58,419 bases of DNA from Brevibacillus reuszeri (GCF_001187725.1 NZ_LGIQ01000007.1:787485-845903); one strand, 5' to 3'; shown: positions 15,628 through 26,287, counted from the first letter of the stretch. Made by a program: numbers and translations. The notes: a model not told the origin generated them from the letters alone.

Positions 15628-15650
15628 AAAACGGTCATGACCGTTTTTGT
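15628..15650 (+). terminator. Terminator or attenuator before crcB
   Basis: AAAACGGTC and GACCGTTTTT form a tight hairpin 31 nt before crcB. It could end read-through or act as a leader attenuator. The 100 nt before it holds further small hairpins but no recognised riboswitch. Confidence 0.65.
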
Positions 15651-15680
15651 TCCACGTGTTTGAATCGAGGAGGGGATGAC

Positions 15681-16046
15681 ATGGCGTGGGTGGCAGTAGC
15701 GGTAGGTGGAGCGTTGGGTTCGCTTTTTCGTTACGGGCTTTCTTTATTGGCTAATCAACCAGGCCTGCCGTTAGGAACGTGGTTAGCAAACGTGATCGGC
15801 TCTTTTCTCATCGGTATTCTTTCGGTGTGGGGGAAGGAAAAAGGAATCCTGTCTCCAGAGCTGTACTTATTATTTGCTACTGGAGTGATGGGTGGCTTCA
15901 CGACGTTTTCTACGTTTTCACTGGAGGTCGTCTCATTTTTTGGAGATGGACAAATCACCAGAGGGATTTTATATGTCACACTTAGTGTGGTTATCGGCTT
16001 ATTATCTTGTGCAGCAGGAATTTGGCTGGGAAGGCAACTTCATTAA
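15681..16046 (+). CDS. crcB: Fluoride channel CrcB/FluC
   Basis: A 121-residue membrane protein with four membrane segments, of the family that exports fluoride as dual-topology dimers. It has GGALGSLFRYGLS at the N-terminus, GTWLANVIGSFLIGILS, the central GVMGGFTTFSTFSLE with the Phe and Thr residues lining the pore, and a glycine-rich last helix. GAGGAGGGG precedes the ATG at 15681. There is a single copy here, while many Firmicutes carry two adjacent paralogues. Confidence 0.93.
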   Translation: MAWVAVAVGGALGSLFRYGLSLLANQPGLPLGTWLANVIGSFLIGILSVWGKEKGILSPELYLLFATGVMGGFTTFSTFSLEVVSFFGDGQITRGILYVTLSVVIGLLSCAAGIWLGRQLH

Positions 16047-16086
16047 AAGGTAGTAGCTCATTCAAAACGTGAGAGGGGGGATGGGT

Positions 16087-18333
16087 ATGAGTACCCAGCA
16101 CCGGGAGTATGAACAGGAACAACATAAATTGGATGAAACGGTAGCGATGATCGACGCTGAAATTACACAGTTACGAGAAGATATTCGAGAAGCGACGGAT
16201 GATTACGTAAAACAAGTTGTGAATTATAACAAAGCAAAAGACTTGCGTTATCTAGAGGATCATGGACGTGAGAAGCCGTATTTTGGCCGGGTCGACTTCA
16301 TGAAGGATGAAGTTTATGAGCTAGACAAGGTCTATATTGGAAAAAGAGGAATCGTTCGTAGCGATACGTTTGATTCAGTCGTAGTCGATTGGCGTGCACC
16401 GATTGCCAGTCTGTATTACTCTGGCGAAAGTAAAGATGCGTTTTACCGGATGGGAAGAGAAATCGTCCGTGGAGAAGTCACCTTGAAACGGAACTTCGCT
16501 ATTGAGAACGGAAAAATAACTGGGATTTATGATGGAGCGGTAAAAGAAACGATAAACCGCGAGATGGGAGATCCTGATGATTTTTTGCAGGAAGGCTTCA
16601 TTGATGAATTTTTAGCGGCCAACCTGAACCAGGCAAACGACAGTCGTCTGAAGGACATTGTGGCAACTATTCAATCCGAGCAAAATGACATTATTCGAGC
16701 GGAAAAAGATAAACCACTGGTTGTACAAGGGGTAGCAGGAAGCGGAAAGACAACGATTGCGCTTCATCGCTTATCCTACTTGATCTACAACTATCAGGAT
16801 ACGATGATGTCCAAAAAGTTTATGGTGTTCGCTCCCAACAGAATGTTTTTGGCGTACATATCTGAGGTTTTGCCTGAGCTTGGTGTGGACGATGTACAGC
16901 AAGCCACGTTTGTCGATTGGGCAGCGCGTTTAGTCAAGCCGTTACTGCCAAAAGGATGGAGAATTGTTAGTCCGGACAAACCGTTGCAGCTGTTTTTTGA
17001 AGAAAGTCAAGACGAAAGGCAGCAAGAAATTGCGCGAAACCGTTTGCGCTTCAAAGGTTCTCTTGACTGTCGTATCGCTTTGGAAGGATATATCGATTAC
17101 GTTATCGAGAAAAAAATTCCATTTAAGAAACTAAGCTTTCAGTACAACAAAACGAAACAGGTATTCTCGATCTCCGGTGATTTTATTCGACAAAGTTTTA
17201 TGGAGCATTTTTCGAATATGCCCTATCATCGGCGTTTAGATGCGCTGCGAAAGCATCTTAAGCAAGAGATGAACAAGCAGCTATTCTCTCATCTGCGTGA
17301 GAAGAAAATAGACCTGGATAAAACCGGCTTGGCAAAATTCGAGAAGATGCTGGAACAAATTTTGGATACGTATTTGACTTCTTTTCCACGTCTGGAAACC
17401 TTCGCAGCGTACCGGGAGATGATCAGCAGCGAAGAACTACTGCGAAAGCTGGTGCCAGAAGAGGTTAGTGACGCGACCATTCGTGATATCGTTGAATCTT
17501 CAACAACTTTACTAGCCGAAGAACGAATTGAGGCAGAAGATATTGCACCGCTGCTCTATTTGCATCACCTGATCGAGGGTATGAACAAAGCAGAGCATTT
17601 TGACCATACGGTAGTAGACGAGGCGCAAGATTTGAGTGCACTCGAAGTTGCCGTCATCGCTCTGGCGACAAAACGACATTCATTAACCATCGTAGGGGAC
17701 ATCGCACAAGGTATTCACAGCTATCGCGGAATCCATGCCTGGGAAGAATTGACACAAGGAATATTTACTGAGCATCGTCCATCGTATTACACGCTTTCGC
17801 AAAGCTATCGTTCAACAATTGAGATCATGAAATGCGCCAACGAGGTATTGCGTCTGATTCAATTGCCGGAAACGGTTTTGGCGAAGCCTGTTTTGCGGCA
17901 AGGCGAGATCCCCGTACTGGTTACACCTGCATCTCGTAGCGAGCTGTATAAAGGTATAGCACGTAGAGTAGAGGAGTTTACTGCCGAGGGATTCAAAACG
18001 ATTGCCATTGTCACGAAAACGATTGGCGCGAGTAAAAAAGTATTCAAGAGCCTGCAGGAATCGATCCCGGAGATGACTCTGCTCAGCAGTAAGGACAATC
18101 AGTTTCCAGGCGGTGTGACAGTGATGCCTGCGTATTTGACCAAAGGGCTGCAGTTCGACGTTGTTTTCATCGTTGATGTAGACCTGTATCAAGATAATGA
18201 ATGGGATGCCAAGCTGCTTTATGTGGCCATGACTCGTCCTGTTCATCGATTGGTCCTGACTCACTTGCAAGGAAGCGAGATGCCGTTATTGCGAGAATTA
18301 CCTCCTGAACTATATCAATCAGAAGCAAATTAA
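16087..18333 (+). CDS. helD: RNA polymerase recycling ATPase HelD
   Basis: A UvrD/Rep-like superfamily 1 ATPase of 748 residues that removes stalled RNA polymerase from nucleic acid in Gram-positive bacteria. It has an N-terminal coiled coil (LDETVAMIDAEITQLRED) that enters the secondary channel, Walker A GVAGSGKTT at about 216-224, the Walker B-like DEAQDLSALE, and C-terminal LLYVAMTRPVHRL. The start at 16087 has a G-run at the proper distance, and 16081 is the alternative. The terminator at 18336 is shared with the convergent HesB-like gene. Confidence 0.9.
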   Translation: MSTQHREYEQEQHKLDETVAMIDAEITQLREDIREATDDYVKQVVNYNKAKDLRYLEDHGREKPYFGRVDFMKDEVYELDKVYIGKRGIVRSDTFDSVVVDWRAPIASLYYSGESKDAFYRMGREIVRGEVTLKRNFAIENGKITGIYDGAVKETINREMGDPDDFLQEGFIDEFLAANLNQANDSRLKDIVATIQSEQNDIIRAEKDKPLVVQGVAGSGKTTIALHRLSYLIYNYQDTMMSKKFMVFAPNRMFLAYISEVLPELGVDDVQQATFVDWAARLVKPLLPKGWRIVSPDKPLQLFFEESQDERQQEIARNRLRFKGSLDCRIALEGYIDYVIEKKIPFKKLSFQYNKTKQVFSISGDFIRQSFMEHFSNMPYHRRLDALRKHLKQEMNKQLFSHLREKKIDLDKTGLAKFEKMLEQILDTYLTSFPRLETFAAYREMISSEELLRKLVPEEVSDATIRDIVESSTTLLAEERIEAEDIAPLLYLHHLIEGMNKAEHFDHTVVDEAQDLSALEVAVIALATKRHSLTIVGDIAQGIHSYRGIHAWEELTQGIFTEHRPSYYTLSQSYRSTIEIMKCANEVLRLIQLPETVLAKPVLRQGEIPVLVTPASRSELYKGIARRVEEFTAEGFKTIAIVTKTIGASKKVFKSLQESIPEMTLLSSKDNQFPGGVTVMPAYLTKGLQFDVVFIVDVDLYQDNEWDAKLLYVAMTRPVHRLVLTHLQGSEMPLLRELPPELYQSEAN

Positions 18334-18335
18334 AA

Positions 18336-18385
18336 AAACAGAACACTCCCTGCATGATGTGTCGCAGGTGGTGTTCTGTTTTTCT
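18336..18385 (+). terminator. Bidirectional terminator, helD / HesB-like gene
   Basis: AACAGAACAC and GTGTTCTGTT form the base and CCTGC/GCAGG the upper stem, with T-runs on both strands. Confidence 0.85.
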
Positions 18386-18387
18386 TC

Positions 18388-18690
18388 TTAGTGGTCGCCA
18401 GTGTTTCCTTTGGAAGGGTTGGTGATTACAAAGCCTTCTTGTGGCAGAAACAGGTAGTCGATGATAATTCCATCGAGCAGAGGCTCATCTTTTTTCACAA
18501 TGACATCAATTTCCTTGTCAGTGGAGACTACTTCGTCCTCTTCTGTTGGATTGTCCAAAGCCAAGCCGTAGTGCGCGTGGTCACCATGTGCGTGTGTAAT
18601 GTATACGCGCAATTTCAGATCTTTTTCTTCTTCCTGTTCCATAATGGTAGTCAATTGTTTCGCAGCATTGCGCGTAATTTTCACTTTCAT
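18388..18690 (-). CDS. HesB/IscA-fold protein lacking the cysteines
   Basis: A 100-residue HesB/IscA-like (Fe-S biosynthesis) domain. MKVKITRNAAKQL starts the fold, and VYITHAHGDHAHYGLAL occupies the position of the first conserved Cys. The C-terminal CxC cluster ligands of A-type carriers are absent, and the protein has no cysteine at all. A role as a classical Fe-S carrier is therefore unlikely. The His-rich HAHGDHAHYG might bind metal, which is inference. Confidence 0.7.
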   Translation of the reverse strand: MKVKITRNAAKQLTTIMEQEEEKDLKLRVYITHAHGDHAHYGLALDNPTEEDEVVSTDKEIDVIVKKDEPLLDGIIIDYLFLPQEGFVITNPSKGNTGDH

Positions 18691-18803
18691 GGGGCAAGTC
18701 TCCTAACGTATGTAAGTCTTTCTCTATCATATTAGCAAAGAGGGAAATACAGATGCAATGTTGAAAGTGTGCGATGGATAGAAAAAAGAGGAGGGATACG
18801 GAG

Positions 18804-19841
18804 ATGAACATCGATTTGCGCAGCGATACAGTAACCAAGCCTACGGAAGCGATGCTTCGGGCAATGGCAGAAGCAGAGGTAGGGGATGATGTTTATCGAG
18901 AAGACCCGACCGTAAATCGCTTAGAGGAAATAGCGGCAGAACGTCTCGGCAAAGAGGCGGCCCTGTTTGTGACGAGTGGAACGCAAGGAAACCAGATAGC
19001 CGTTCTCACGCATTGTGTGAATGGAGATGAAGTGATTTTGGAAGCTGAATCTCACCTCTTCTACTACGAGGGAGGAGCGATGTCGGCGCTTGCTGGTGTC
19101 CAGACACGCACCATTCATGGAGAGCGTGGATCGATGCGGGCAAAAGATGTAGAGAAAGCGATTCGTGGCAATAATATTCACTTTCCACGAACGAAGCTGA
19201 TTTGTCTGGAAAATACGCACAACCGTGCAGGTGGTGCTGTTGGCACTGTCGAGCAAATGAAGAGCATTTATGAGGTTGCCCAAAAAAACAGTGTGCCCGT
19301 TCATTTGGACGGAGCGAGGCTTTTTAACGCAGCAATCGCTTTGGGTGTAGATGTGGGAGAGCTATGTAAATATACCGATACCGTTCAGATTTGTCTGTCA
19401 AAAGGATTGAGTGCTCCGGTTGGTTCCATCATTGCTGGAGATCGGGACTTTATAGAAGAAGCAAGATGGTGGAGAAAAAAGCTCGGTGGCGGGCTGCGAC
19501 AAGCAGGCTATCTAGCTGCGCCGGGTATTCTTGCTTTGACGCAAATGACAGAACGCCTCGTAGAGGATCATGAGAGGGCAAAACAGCTGTCAGATGGTTT
19601 GCGCAAGTTGTCTTTGAAAGTGGATACAGTTGAAACAAACATCGTCCTGCTCCACACAGAATCGATTCATCAAACAGCAGTCGACTTCTTGGAGCGTTTG
19701 GCGGAAAGAGGAGTTTTAGCAGTTGATTTTGACGACTATGTCATTCGCTTTACAACGCATCGACATATTAGCGAATCCGATATTGCTCGCGTACTTGAGA
19801 TCGTAGAAGAATTGCTTGGTGCTGCTACAGCCTCGCATTAA
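18804..19841 (+). CDS. ltaE: Low-specificity L-threonine aldolase
   Basis: A PLP enzyme that cleaves threonine and allo-threonine to glycine and acetaldehyde. The 345-residue protein opens with NIDLRSDTVTKPTEAML, has the cofactor-contact segment FVTSGTQGNQIA, PVHLDGARLFNAA with the PLP-contacting Asp, and the Schiff-base Lys in CLSKGLSAPVGS. GGAGGG and GGAG precede the ATG at 18804. It is monocistronic, with a terminator at 19869. Confidence 0.93.
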   Translation: MNIDLRSDTVTKPTEAMLRAMAEAEVGDDVYREDPTVNRLEEIAAERLGKEAALFVTSGTQGNQIAVLTHCVNGDEVILEAESHLFYYEGGAMSALAGVQTRTIHGERGSMRAKDVEKAIRGNNIHFPRTKLICLENTHNRAGGAVGTVEQMKSIYEVAQKNSVPVHLDGARLFNAAIALGVDVGELCKYTDTVQICLSKGLSAPVGSIIAGDRDFIEEARWWRKKLGGGLRQAGYLAAPGILALTQMTERLVEDHERAKQLSDGLRKLSLKVDTVETNIVLLHTESIHQTAVDFLERLAERGVLAVDFDDYVIRFTTHRHISESDIARVLEIVEELLGAATASH

Positions 19842-19868
19842 CAAAACGAAACAAATGAAATACCTGAG

Positions 19869-19911
19869 TCCCTGTTTCCTCGTCAGTGAAGATGAGACAG
19901 GGATTTTTCTT
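19869..19911 (+). terminator. Terminator after ltaE
   Basis: TCCCTGTTTCCTC pairs with GATGAGACAGGGA, then TTTTTCTT. Confidence 0.8.
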
Positions 19912-19990
19912 GATCTAGCGCAGGCGCGTGTAATTACCAAGCTCCAAAGAAATACTATAGCTATCCAACCTATGAGAAAAGAGGGACAAG

Positions 19991-20185
19991 ATGATTTCGG
20001 CAAAAGACCGTGAGCGAATTCAAAGCCAGATGAAGCGCGACGAAAGCAGAATCGTCAATATCGTTTTGAATGATACCCAGCAAGTGGCAGGTGAAATTGA
20101 TAAAGCCACCCACCAAGGCATTTTCATGGTGGATGGCCGTTACTATGGGTACGAAGACATAAAAGAAATCAACGGCTTGTATTAA
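19991..20185 (+). CDS. Small hypothetical protein, 64 residues
   Basis: GAGGGACAAG precedes the ATG at 19991. The charged N-terminal helix (SAKDRERIQSQMKRDESR) is followed by a beta-rich part (IVNIVLNDTQQVAG, GIFMVDGRYYGYEDIKEI). The last motif resembles the small beta-barrel end of YolD-like proteins, but the rest does not match and the family is not assigned. It stands alone between ltaE and a convergent esterase gene. Confidence 0.6.
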   Translation: MISAKDRERIQSQMKRDESRIVNIVLNDTQQVAGEIDKATHQGIFMVDGRYYGYEDIKEINGLY

Positions 20186-20206
20186 AACGCGAGGCTTACT
20201 GTGCTT

Positions 20207-20941
20207 CTATAAGCGAGGGGCAGGGAAAAAGTGTCGCAGTGCATCCGGTAATTCCTTTTGCCACAACCCCCAGACATGATTTCCGGGCTTTTCTCTGTAC
20301 GATAAATCTGCCTGTTTTGCGTGCATTGCTTTTTTCGCCAGTTGATTCCACTCGACGAAATCAAAGGTGCCCATATGTGTTTCAACTGCTGTTTCATCGA
20401 GACCGACAACCATCCAAATACGTAGCCAGCTCAACGTAGATTGGTGGTCAATTTCATCGAGCGTGGTTTGAAAGAAAGCTCCTGATAAAGCCAATACTTG
20501 CGAAAAATACTCTGGATTGTCCAAAGCGAGGTGGAGAGCTACAGTTCCACCCAAGGAATCTCCAGCTACAACACGTGACGCTGCTTCACGTCGAATGGGG
20601 TAACGCTCCTCGATATAAGGTACGAGCTCTTCTATGAAAAAACGTTTATAGGCTGCGTTTCTTGAGCCAACAGGCGAATACTCACTGGTTCGTTTGCTTC
20701 TGTCAACCGATACACCAACGACGATAAATGGTTCAATGCCTTCATCCAAAATGAGCTGGTTTGCAATCGTAGCAATTCGCCCCATCGTGAAGAAGTCATT
20801 TCCATCCTGACAGTAAACAACAGGATAGGAAAGAAGCTCATTATAACCGGGTGGCAGATATACTTTGACGGAGCGAGGAGAGTCCAGATGAATACTGGGA
20901 ACTTCTTCTTTCATAATCGTTCTTTTTACATAATCAGACAT
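20207..20941 (-). CDS. Alpha/beta-hydrolase, Fes/enterochelin esterase-like
   Basis: A 244-residue putative esterase of the Fes/YbbA group. VKVYLPPGYNELLSYPVVYCQDG begins the fold. The nucleophile elbow is GDSLGG, the acid is probably in GLDET, and the catalytic His lies in KPGNHVWGLW near the C-terminus. There is no signal peptide, so it is cytoplasmic. AGGAGGCGGG precedes the start. Siderophore ester hydrolysis is possible from homology, but no siderophore genes are nearby. Confidence 0.8.
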   Translation of the reverse strand: MSDYVKRTIMKEEVPSIHLDSPRSVKVYLPPGYNELLSYPVVYCQDGNDFFTMGRIATIANQLILDEGIEPFIVVGVSVDRSKRTSEYSPVGSRNAAYKRFFIEELVPYIEERYPIRREAASRVVAGDSLGGTVALHLALDNPEYFSQVLALSGAFFQTTLDEIDHQSTLSWLRIWMVVGLDETAVETHMGTFDFVEWNQLAKKAMHAKQADLSYREKPGNHVWGLWQKELPDALRHFFPAPRL

Positions 20942-20982
20942 GGTTTCCCGCCTCCTGATTTATTAAAAAACAAAACTAACCC

Positions 20983-21011
20983 TTGAAAAAAACTGATACA
21001 GCTTTTATAGT
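20983..21011 (+). promoter_or_regulatory. Promoter of the pdh operon
   Basis: TTGAAA, 17-nt spacer, TATAGT. It starts a leader of about 245 nt before pdhA. Confidence 0.65.
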
Positions 21012-21034
21012 AAATGATAACAGAGAGGAAATAA

Positions 21035-21127
21035 ACCCTGTAATATCAATACTATAACACATTAAACAGACGCATGTCTGCAGTATAACAGGGTGGTGCA
21101 AACGGCGCTGTAAGCCCTTACTTGCAC
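21035..21127 (+). promoter_or_regulatory. Structured pdh leader RNA, family unknown
   Basis: Three nested perfect helices are visible: ACCCTGT/ACAGGGT (21035-41 with 21088-94), ATACT/AGTAT (21049-53 with 21082-86), and CAGAC/GTCTG (21067-71 with 21076-80). A second hairpin follows, GTGCAA/TTGCAC (21096-21101 with 21122-21127). The AGGG in the first stem could alternatively pair with CCCT at 21115-21118, giving two exclusive folds. It does not match the T-box or TPP patterns. It may be a metabolite- or protein-sensing leader, or a small transposable repeat. Confidence 0.45.
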
Positions 21128-21207
21128 GATATAATTTTCCTTCTTCTATCCGGGCCACTTCCGACATCATTCGCAGTCGTTATTCAAGCGAGCAACTGCT
21201 CAGATGA

Positions 21208-22350
<1,143 letters not shown>

Positions 22351-22353
22351 GCC

Positions 22354-23334
22354 ATGGCACAAATGACAATGGTTCAAGCCATTACGGATGCAATGCGCGT
22401 TGAACTCAAACGCGATGAAACCGTACTTGTCTTCGGTGAAGACGTAGGAAATAACGGCGGTGTATTCCGTGCAACAGAAGGTCTGCAAGCTGAGTTCGGT
22501 GAGCAACGTGTATTTGACACACCACTCGCTGAGTCTGGAATCGGCGGTTTGGCTGTCGGTCTGTCCATTAATGGATTCCGTCCAGTCGCAGAAATTCAGT
22601 TCTTTGGTTTCGTTTTCGAAACCTTTGACGCAGTAGCTTCTCAATCGTCTCGTATGCGCTACCGTTCTGGCGGTCGTTTTTCGAGCCCGATCACATTCCG
22701 CTCCCCATTCGGTGGAGGTGTGAAAACGCCTGAGCTGCATGCTGACTCCTTGGAAGGCTTGATGATGCAAACGCCAGGTCTGAAAGTGGTTATTCCTTCC
22801 AACCCGTACGATGCAAAAGGACTTCTGATCGCTGCGATCCGCGATAACGATCCAGTTGTTTTCCTGGAGCACATGAAGCTGTACCGCTCTTTCCGTCAAG
22901 AGGTTCCAGAAGGCGAGTACACGATTGAGCTGGGTAAAGCAAACGTAGTGAAAGAGGGTACGGATGCTACCATCATCACCTATGGTGCCATGGTGCATAC
23001 CAGCTTGAAAGCTGCAGAAGAAATCGAGAAGGCACGTGGAGCAAAGGTAGAAGTAATCGACCTGCGCACCATTAGCCCACTCGATATCGACACGATCGTT
23101 GCTTCTGTGAAGAAAACAAACCGCGCAATCGTAGTACAAGAAGCGCAAAAAACATCTGGTGTCGCTGCAGAAATCATTGCTCAAATCAACGAACGCGCGA
23201 TTCTCCACCTGGAAGCTCCAGTACTGCGTATTACAGCACCGGATACCGTATATCCTTTTGCTCAAGCAGAAGATGTATGGCTGCCCGACGTGAAACGCGT
23301 AGTAGATGGCTTGACTAGGGTGCTCGATTTCTAA
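22354..23334 (+). CDS. pdhB: Pyruvate dehydrogenase E1 beta subunit
   Basis: The partner of PdhA, forming the alpha2beta2 E1 tetramer. The 326-residue protein starts [17 protein letters not shown], has [18 protein letters not shown] (the thiamine-binding Glu region), and ends with a transketolase C-terminal domain. Three bases separate it from pdhA, so translation is coupled. A terminator-like hairpin follows at 23352, before pdhC. Confidence 0.97.
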   Translation: MAQMTMVQAITDAMRVELKRDETVLVFGEDVGNNGGVFRATEGLQAEFGEQRVFDTPLAESGIGGLAVGLSINGFRPVAEIQFFGFVFETFDAVASQSSRMRYRSGGRFSSPITFRSPFGGGVKTPELHADSLEGLMMQTPGLKVVIPSNPYDAKGLLIAAIRDNDPVVFLEHMKLYRSFRQEVPEGEYTIELGKANVVKEGTDATIITYGAMVHTSLKAAEEIEKARGAKVEVIDLRTISPLDIDTIVASVKKTNRAIVVQEAQKTSGVAAEIIAQINERAILHLEAPVLRITAPDTVYPFAQAEDVWLPDVKRVVDGLTRVLDF

Positions 23335-23351
23335 TCAGAATTGGACATAAT

Positions 23352-23384
23352 GGCGGAAAAGTTGAGAGCTTTCCGCCTTCTTTT
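23352..23384 (+). terminator. Internal terminator-like hairpin between pdhB and pdhC
   Basis: GGCGGAAA pairs with TTTCCGCC around a 10-nt loop, then TTCTTTT. It probably lowers pdhCD relative to pdhAB, or separates two transcripts. Confidence 0.65.
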
Positions 23385-23442
23385 GGAAATTAGGAAGAAT
23401 CAGGTTGAAAATACGGCGAAGTGTGTATAAGGAGGAGATACT

Positions 23443-24849
23443 GTGAGTCGTTTTACATTCAGACTCCCGGAGCTCGGTGAGGGTATCCATGAAGGCGAAA
23501 TCGTCAAATGGCACGTAGCGCCAGGGGATTCCGTAGAAGAAGACCAAGTCATTATGGAAGTACAAAATGACAAAGCGGTAGTAGAGGTTCCATCGCCAGT
23601 AAAAGGGAAAGTACTTGAACTGAAAGTTACCGAAGGAACGGTTTCCGTAGTAGGCGATCCTTTGATCGACTTTGATGTGGAAGGCGAAATTCCTAACCTG
23701 CCAGATCATGGACATGGCGATTCCCACGCAGCAGAAGCGGCTTCTGCACCTGCAGCAGCTGACAATATGGAACCAGGCTGCGATATTGGTTCACAAGTGA
23801 GTGCAAACGCTAACCAAACATTGGAGACTCCAATGGCACAAGCGACTGCAACAGCTGTAGCGGCTCCAATTGATCGCAAGCATGTATTGGCTACGCCTTC
23901 TGTTCGTAAATACGCACGTGAAAAAGGAGTCCAATTGGCATCTGTACCAGGTACAGGAAAATTGGGTCGCATCACACGTGATGACGTGGATCGTTTTGTA
24001 TCTGGTGGCGCAGTAGCCGTATCGGCTCCTGCAGCAGCAGGAGTACCAGCAGAAGCAGCGGCTCCAGTAGTAGCTGAAGCATCTGCAGCAACTGGTGTAG
24101 CACAAGCGGCAGCAGCTCCAACCGTTCACTACACGACACAAACGGGCGAACTGGAAGAGCGCGTACCGTTGAAAGGCATGCGTAAAGCGATCGCGAAAGC
24201 AATGGTCAAATCCGCTTATACAGCTCCACACGTTACCATCTTTGACGAAGTGGATGTTACAGCTCTGGTTGCCATGCGTAAAGACGCAAAACCTCTTGCT
24301 GAAGAACGCGGTGTGAAGCTGACTTACTTGCCAATGATAGTGAAAGCAGTTGTGGCAGGTCTGAAGAAGTTCCCTGAGCTGAACGCTTCCATCGATGATG
24401 AGAAACAAGAAATCATCTATAAAAAGTACTACAACATCGGTATCGCAACATCCACAGAGGATGGATTGCTTGTACCAGTCGTAAAAGCGGCTGACAGCAA
24501 GTCGATTTTCCAAATCGCTGGCGAAATCGGTGAACTGGCGAAAAAAGCGCGTGACCGCAAAGCAGGAGCAGACGAGCTGAAAGGCTCTACCTTCAGCATC
24601 ACAAACATCGGTTCTGCTGGCGGTATGTTCTTCACTCCAATCATTAACTATCCAGAGGTAGCGATTTTGGGTGTTGGTCGTATCAGCGAGAAACCAGTTG
24701 TGAAAAATGGAGAAATCGTGGTTGGCCAAATGCTGCATCTCTCTTTGAGCTTTGACCACCGTTTGGTTGATGGCGAACCAGCACAGCGTTTCGTCAACTA
24801 CGTGAAGCAGCTTCTGGAAAACCCAACGCTGCTCGTCATGGAGGGGTAA
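23443..24849 (+). CDS. pdhC: Pyruvate dehydrogenase E2, dihydrolipoyl acetyltransferase
   Basis: The E2 core accepts acetyl from E1 on a lipoyl arm and transfers it to CoA. It has one lipoyl domain with the lipoylated Lys in VQNDKAVVEVPSP (about residue 44), an Ala/Pro linker, and a peripheral subunit-binding domain (ATPSVRKYAREKGVQL). A second Ala-rich linker and a catalytic domain ending with the active-site His in SFDHRLVDG follow. The total is 468 residues. The start is GTG at 23443 with AAGGAGGAG upstream. pdhD begins 6 nt after its stop. Confidence 0.97.
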   Translation: MSRFTFRLPELGEGIHEGEIVKWHVAPGDSVEEDQVIMEVQNDKAVVEVPSPVKGKVLELKVTEGTVSVVGDPLIDFDVEGEIPNLPDHGHGDSHAAEAASAPAAADNMEPGCDIGSQVSANANQTLETPMAQATATAVAAPIDRKHVLATPSVRKYAREKGVQLASVPGTGKLGRITRDDVDRFVSGGAVAVSAPAAAGVPAEAAAPVVAEASAATGVAQAAAAPTVHYTTQTGELEERVPLKGMRKAIAKAMVKSAYTAPHVTIFDEVDVTALVAMRKDAKPLAEERGVKLTYLPMIVKAVVAGLKKFPELNASIDDEKQEIIYKKYYNIGIATSTEDGLLVPVVKAADSKSIFQIAGEIGELAKKARDRKAGADELKGSTFSITNIGSAGGMFFTPIINYPEVAILGVGRISEKPVVKNGEIVVGQMLHLSLSFDHRLVDGEPAQRFVNYVKQLLENPTLLVMEG

Positions 24850-24855
24850 TCAGCT

Positions 24856-26265
24856 ATGGTAGTAGGTGAATTTACTACAGAAGTAGATGTTCTTGTAATC
24901 GGTGCGGGTCCTGGTGGCTATGTGGCGGCTATTCGTGCGGCCCAGATGGGAAAAACCGTTGCTGTTGTAGAAAAAGCGGATATCGGCGGCGTATGCTTGA
25001 ACGTAGGCTGCATCCCGTCCAAAGCGATGATCCACGCTGCTCACACGTATGAGCACACGCAGCATACAGAGTCCATGGGTATCACAATGGAAAATGTAAA
25101 AGTGGATTTTGCCAAAGTACAAGAGTGGAAAAGCAGTATCGTAAAGCAATTGACCGGTGGCGTGGGCTCTCTGTTCAAAGGGCACAAAATCCAGGTCATC
25201 CCTGGTGAAGCACTGTTCGTTAGCGAAAACGAAGTACGTGTTTTCCACGGCTACGACGTTAACCGTTACCGCTTTGAACATTGCATCATCGCGACAGGCT
25301 CCCGTCCAATTGAATTGCCTGCATTCCCGTTTGGCAAGCGCGTGCTGTCCTCGACAGAAGCTCTGTCTCTGACTGAGCTGCCAAAAAGCCTCGTTGTAAT
25401 CGGCGGCGGTTATATTGGTATCGAGCTGGGTACAGTTTTCGCCAAGTTTGGAACCAAGGTAACCATTTTGGAAGGCTCCGATCAAATCCTGCCAGGCTTT
25501 GAGCCTGACATGCCTCGTCTGGTTGAGCGCAAGCTGAAAAAGCTCGGCGTAACTATCAATACGAAGGCACTTGCTCAAGGAATGGAAGAAACCGAAAATG
25601 GCGTAATCGTAAAAGCTGAAGTAAAGGGAGAGCAGCAGCAAATCGAGGCAGAATATGTACTCGTAACTGTTGGTCGCCGTCCAAATACGGATGAGCTCGG
25701 CGTGCGCGATATCGGCATGAACCTGACTGATCGTGGTCTGATTGTGGTCGATAAGCAAGGCCGTACGAACATCCCGAACGTGTATGCGATTGGTGATATC
25801 GTGGCGGGTCCAGCACTAGCTCACAAAGCTTCCTACGAAGGTAAGGTAGCAGCGGAAGCAATTGCTGGTCACCCTGCAGAAGTTGACTACAAAGCAATTC
25901 CAGCAGTTGTCTTCTGCGATCCGGAAATTGCAAGTGTAGGTATCAACGAAAAAGAAGCAAAAGAAAAGGGCATTGACTATGTAGTAGGCCGTTTCCCATT
26001 TGCTGCAAATGGCCGCGCATTGTCCGTCAATGCTGGCGAAGGCTATGTAAAGCTGATCGCTGAAAAAGAATCCAATCTCGTATTGGGCGCACAAATCGTT
26101 GGTCCAGAAGCTTCCAATATCATCGCAGAAATTGGTTTGGCTATCGAAATGGGTGCAACACTCGAAGACATCGAGCTGACCATCCACGCTCATCCTACAT
26201 TGGGTGAAGTAACGATGGAAGCAGCTGAGCTTGCGTTGGGTCGTCCGATTCACGTTATGAAGTAA
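24856..26265 (+). CDS. pdhD: Dihydrolipoamide dehydrogenase E3
   Basis: The FAD flavoprotein that reoxidises the lipoyl groups of E2 and reduces NAD. The 469-residue protein has the FAD motif [15 protein letters not shown], the redox disulfide [13 protein letters not shown], the NAD motif [13 protein letters not shown], and the C-terminal catalytic His-Glu pair in [10 protein letters not shown]. It is the last gene of pdhABCD and is followed by a terminator. It may also serve other 2-oxoacid dehydrogenases. Confidence 0.97.
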   Translation: MVVGEFTTEVDVLVIGAGPGGYVAAIRAAQMGKTVAVVEKADIGGVCLNVGCIPSKAMIHAAHTYEHTQHTESMGITMENVKVDFAKVQEWKSSIVKQLTGGVGSLFKGHKIQVIPGEALFVSENEVRVFHGYDVNRYRFEHCIIATGSRPIELPAFPFGKRVLSSTEALSLTELPKSLVVIGGGYIGIELGTVFAKFGTKVTILEGSDQILPGFEPDMPRLVERKLKKLGVTINTKALAQGMEETENGVIVKAEVKGEQQQIEAEYVLVTVGRRPNTDELGVRDIGMNLTDRGLIVVDKQGRTNIPNVYAIGDIVAGPALAHKASYEGKVAAEAIAGHPAEVDYKAIPAVVFCDPEIASVGINEKEAKEKGIDYVVGRFPFAANGRALSVNAGEGYVKLIAEKESNLVLGAQIVGPEASNIIAEIGLAIEMGATLEDIELTIHAHPTLGEVTMEAAELALGRPIHVMK

Positions 26266-26287
26266 TGGCTTCTCGTTGCATGGGGAA

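Noticed and set aside
15530..15680. Fluoride riboswitch before crcB
   Set aside because: GCTGATG at about 15569 recalls part of the motif, but the GGxGATGG start and the pseudoknot partner were not found.
21085..21127. T-box leader before pdhA
   Set aside because: Only AGGGTGGT matches. The ACCGCG half, specifier stem and a tRNA-type target gene are missing.
23791..24759. 322-residue minus-strand frame inside pdhC
   Set aside because: Shadow of biased codon use in pdhC. The low-complexity product shows no recognisable domain.
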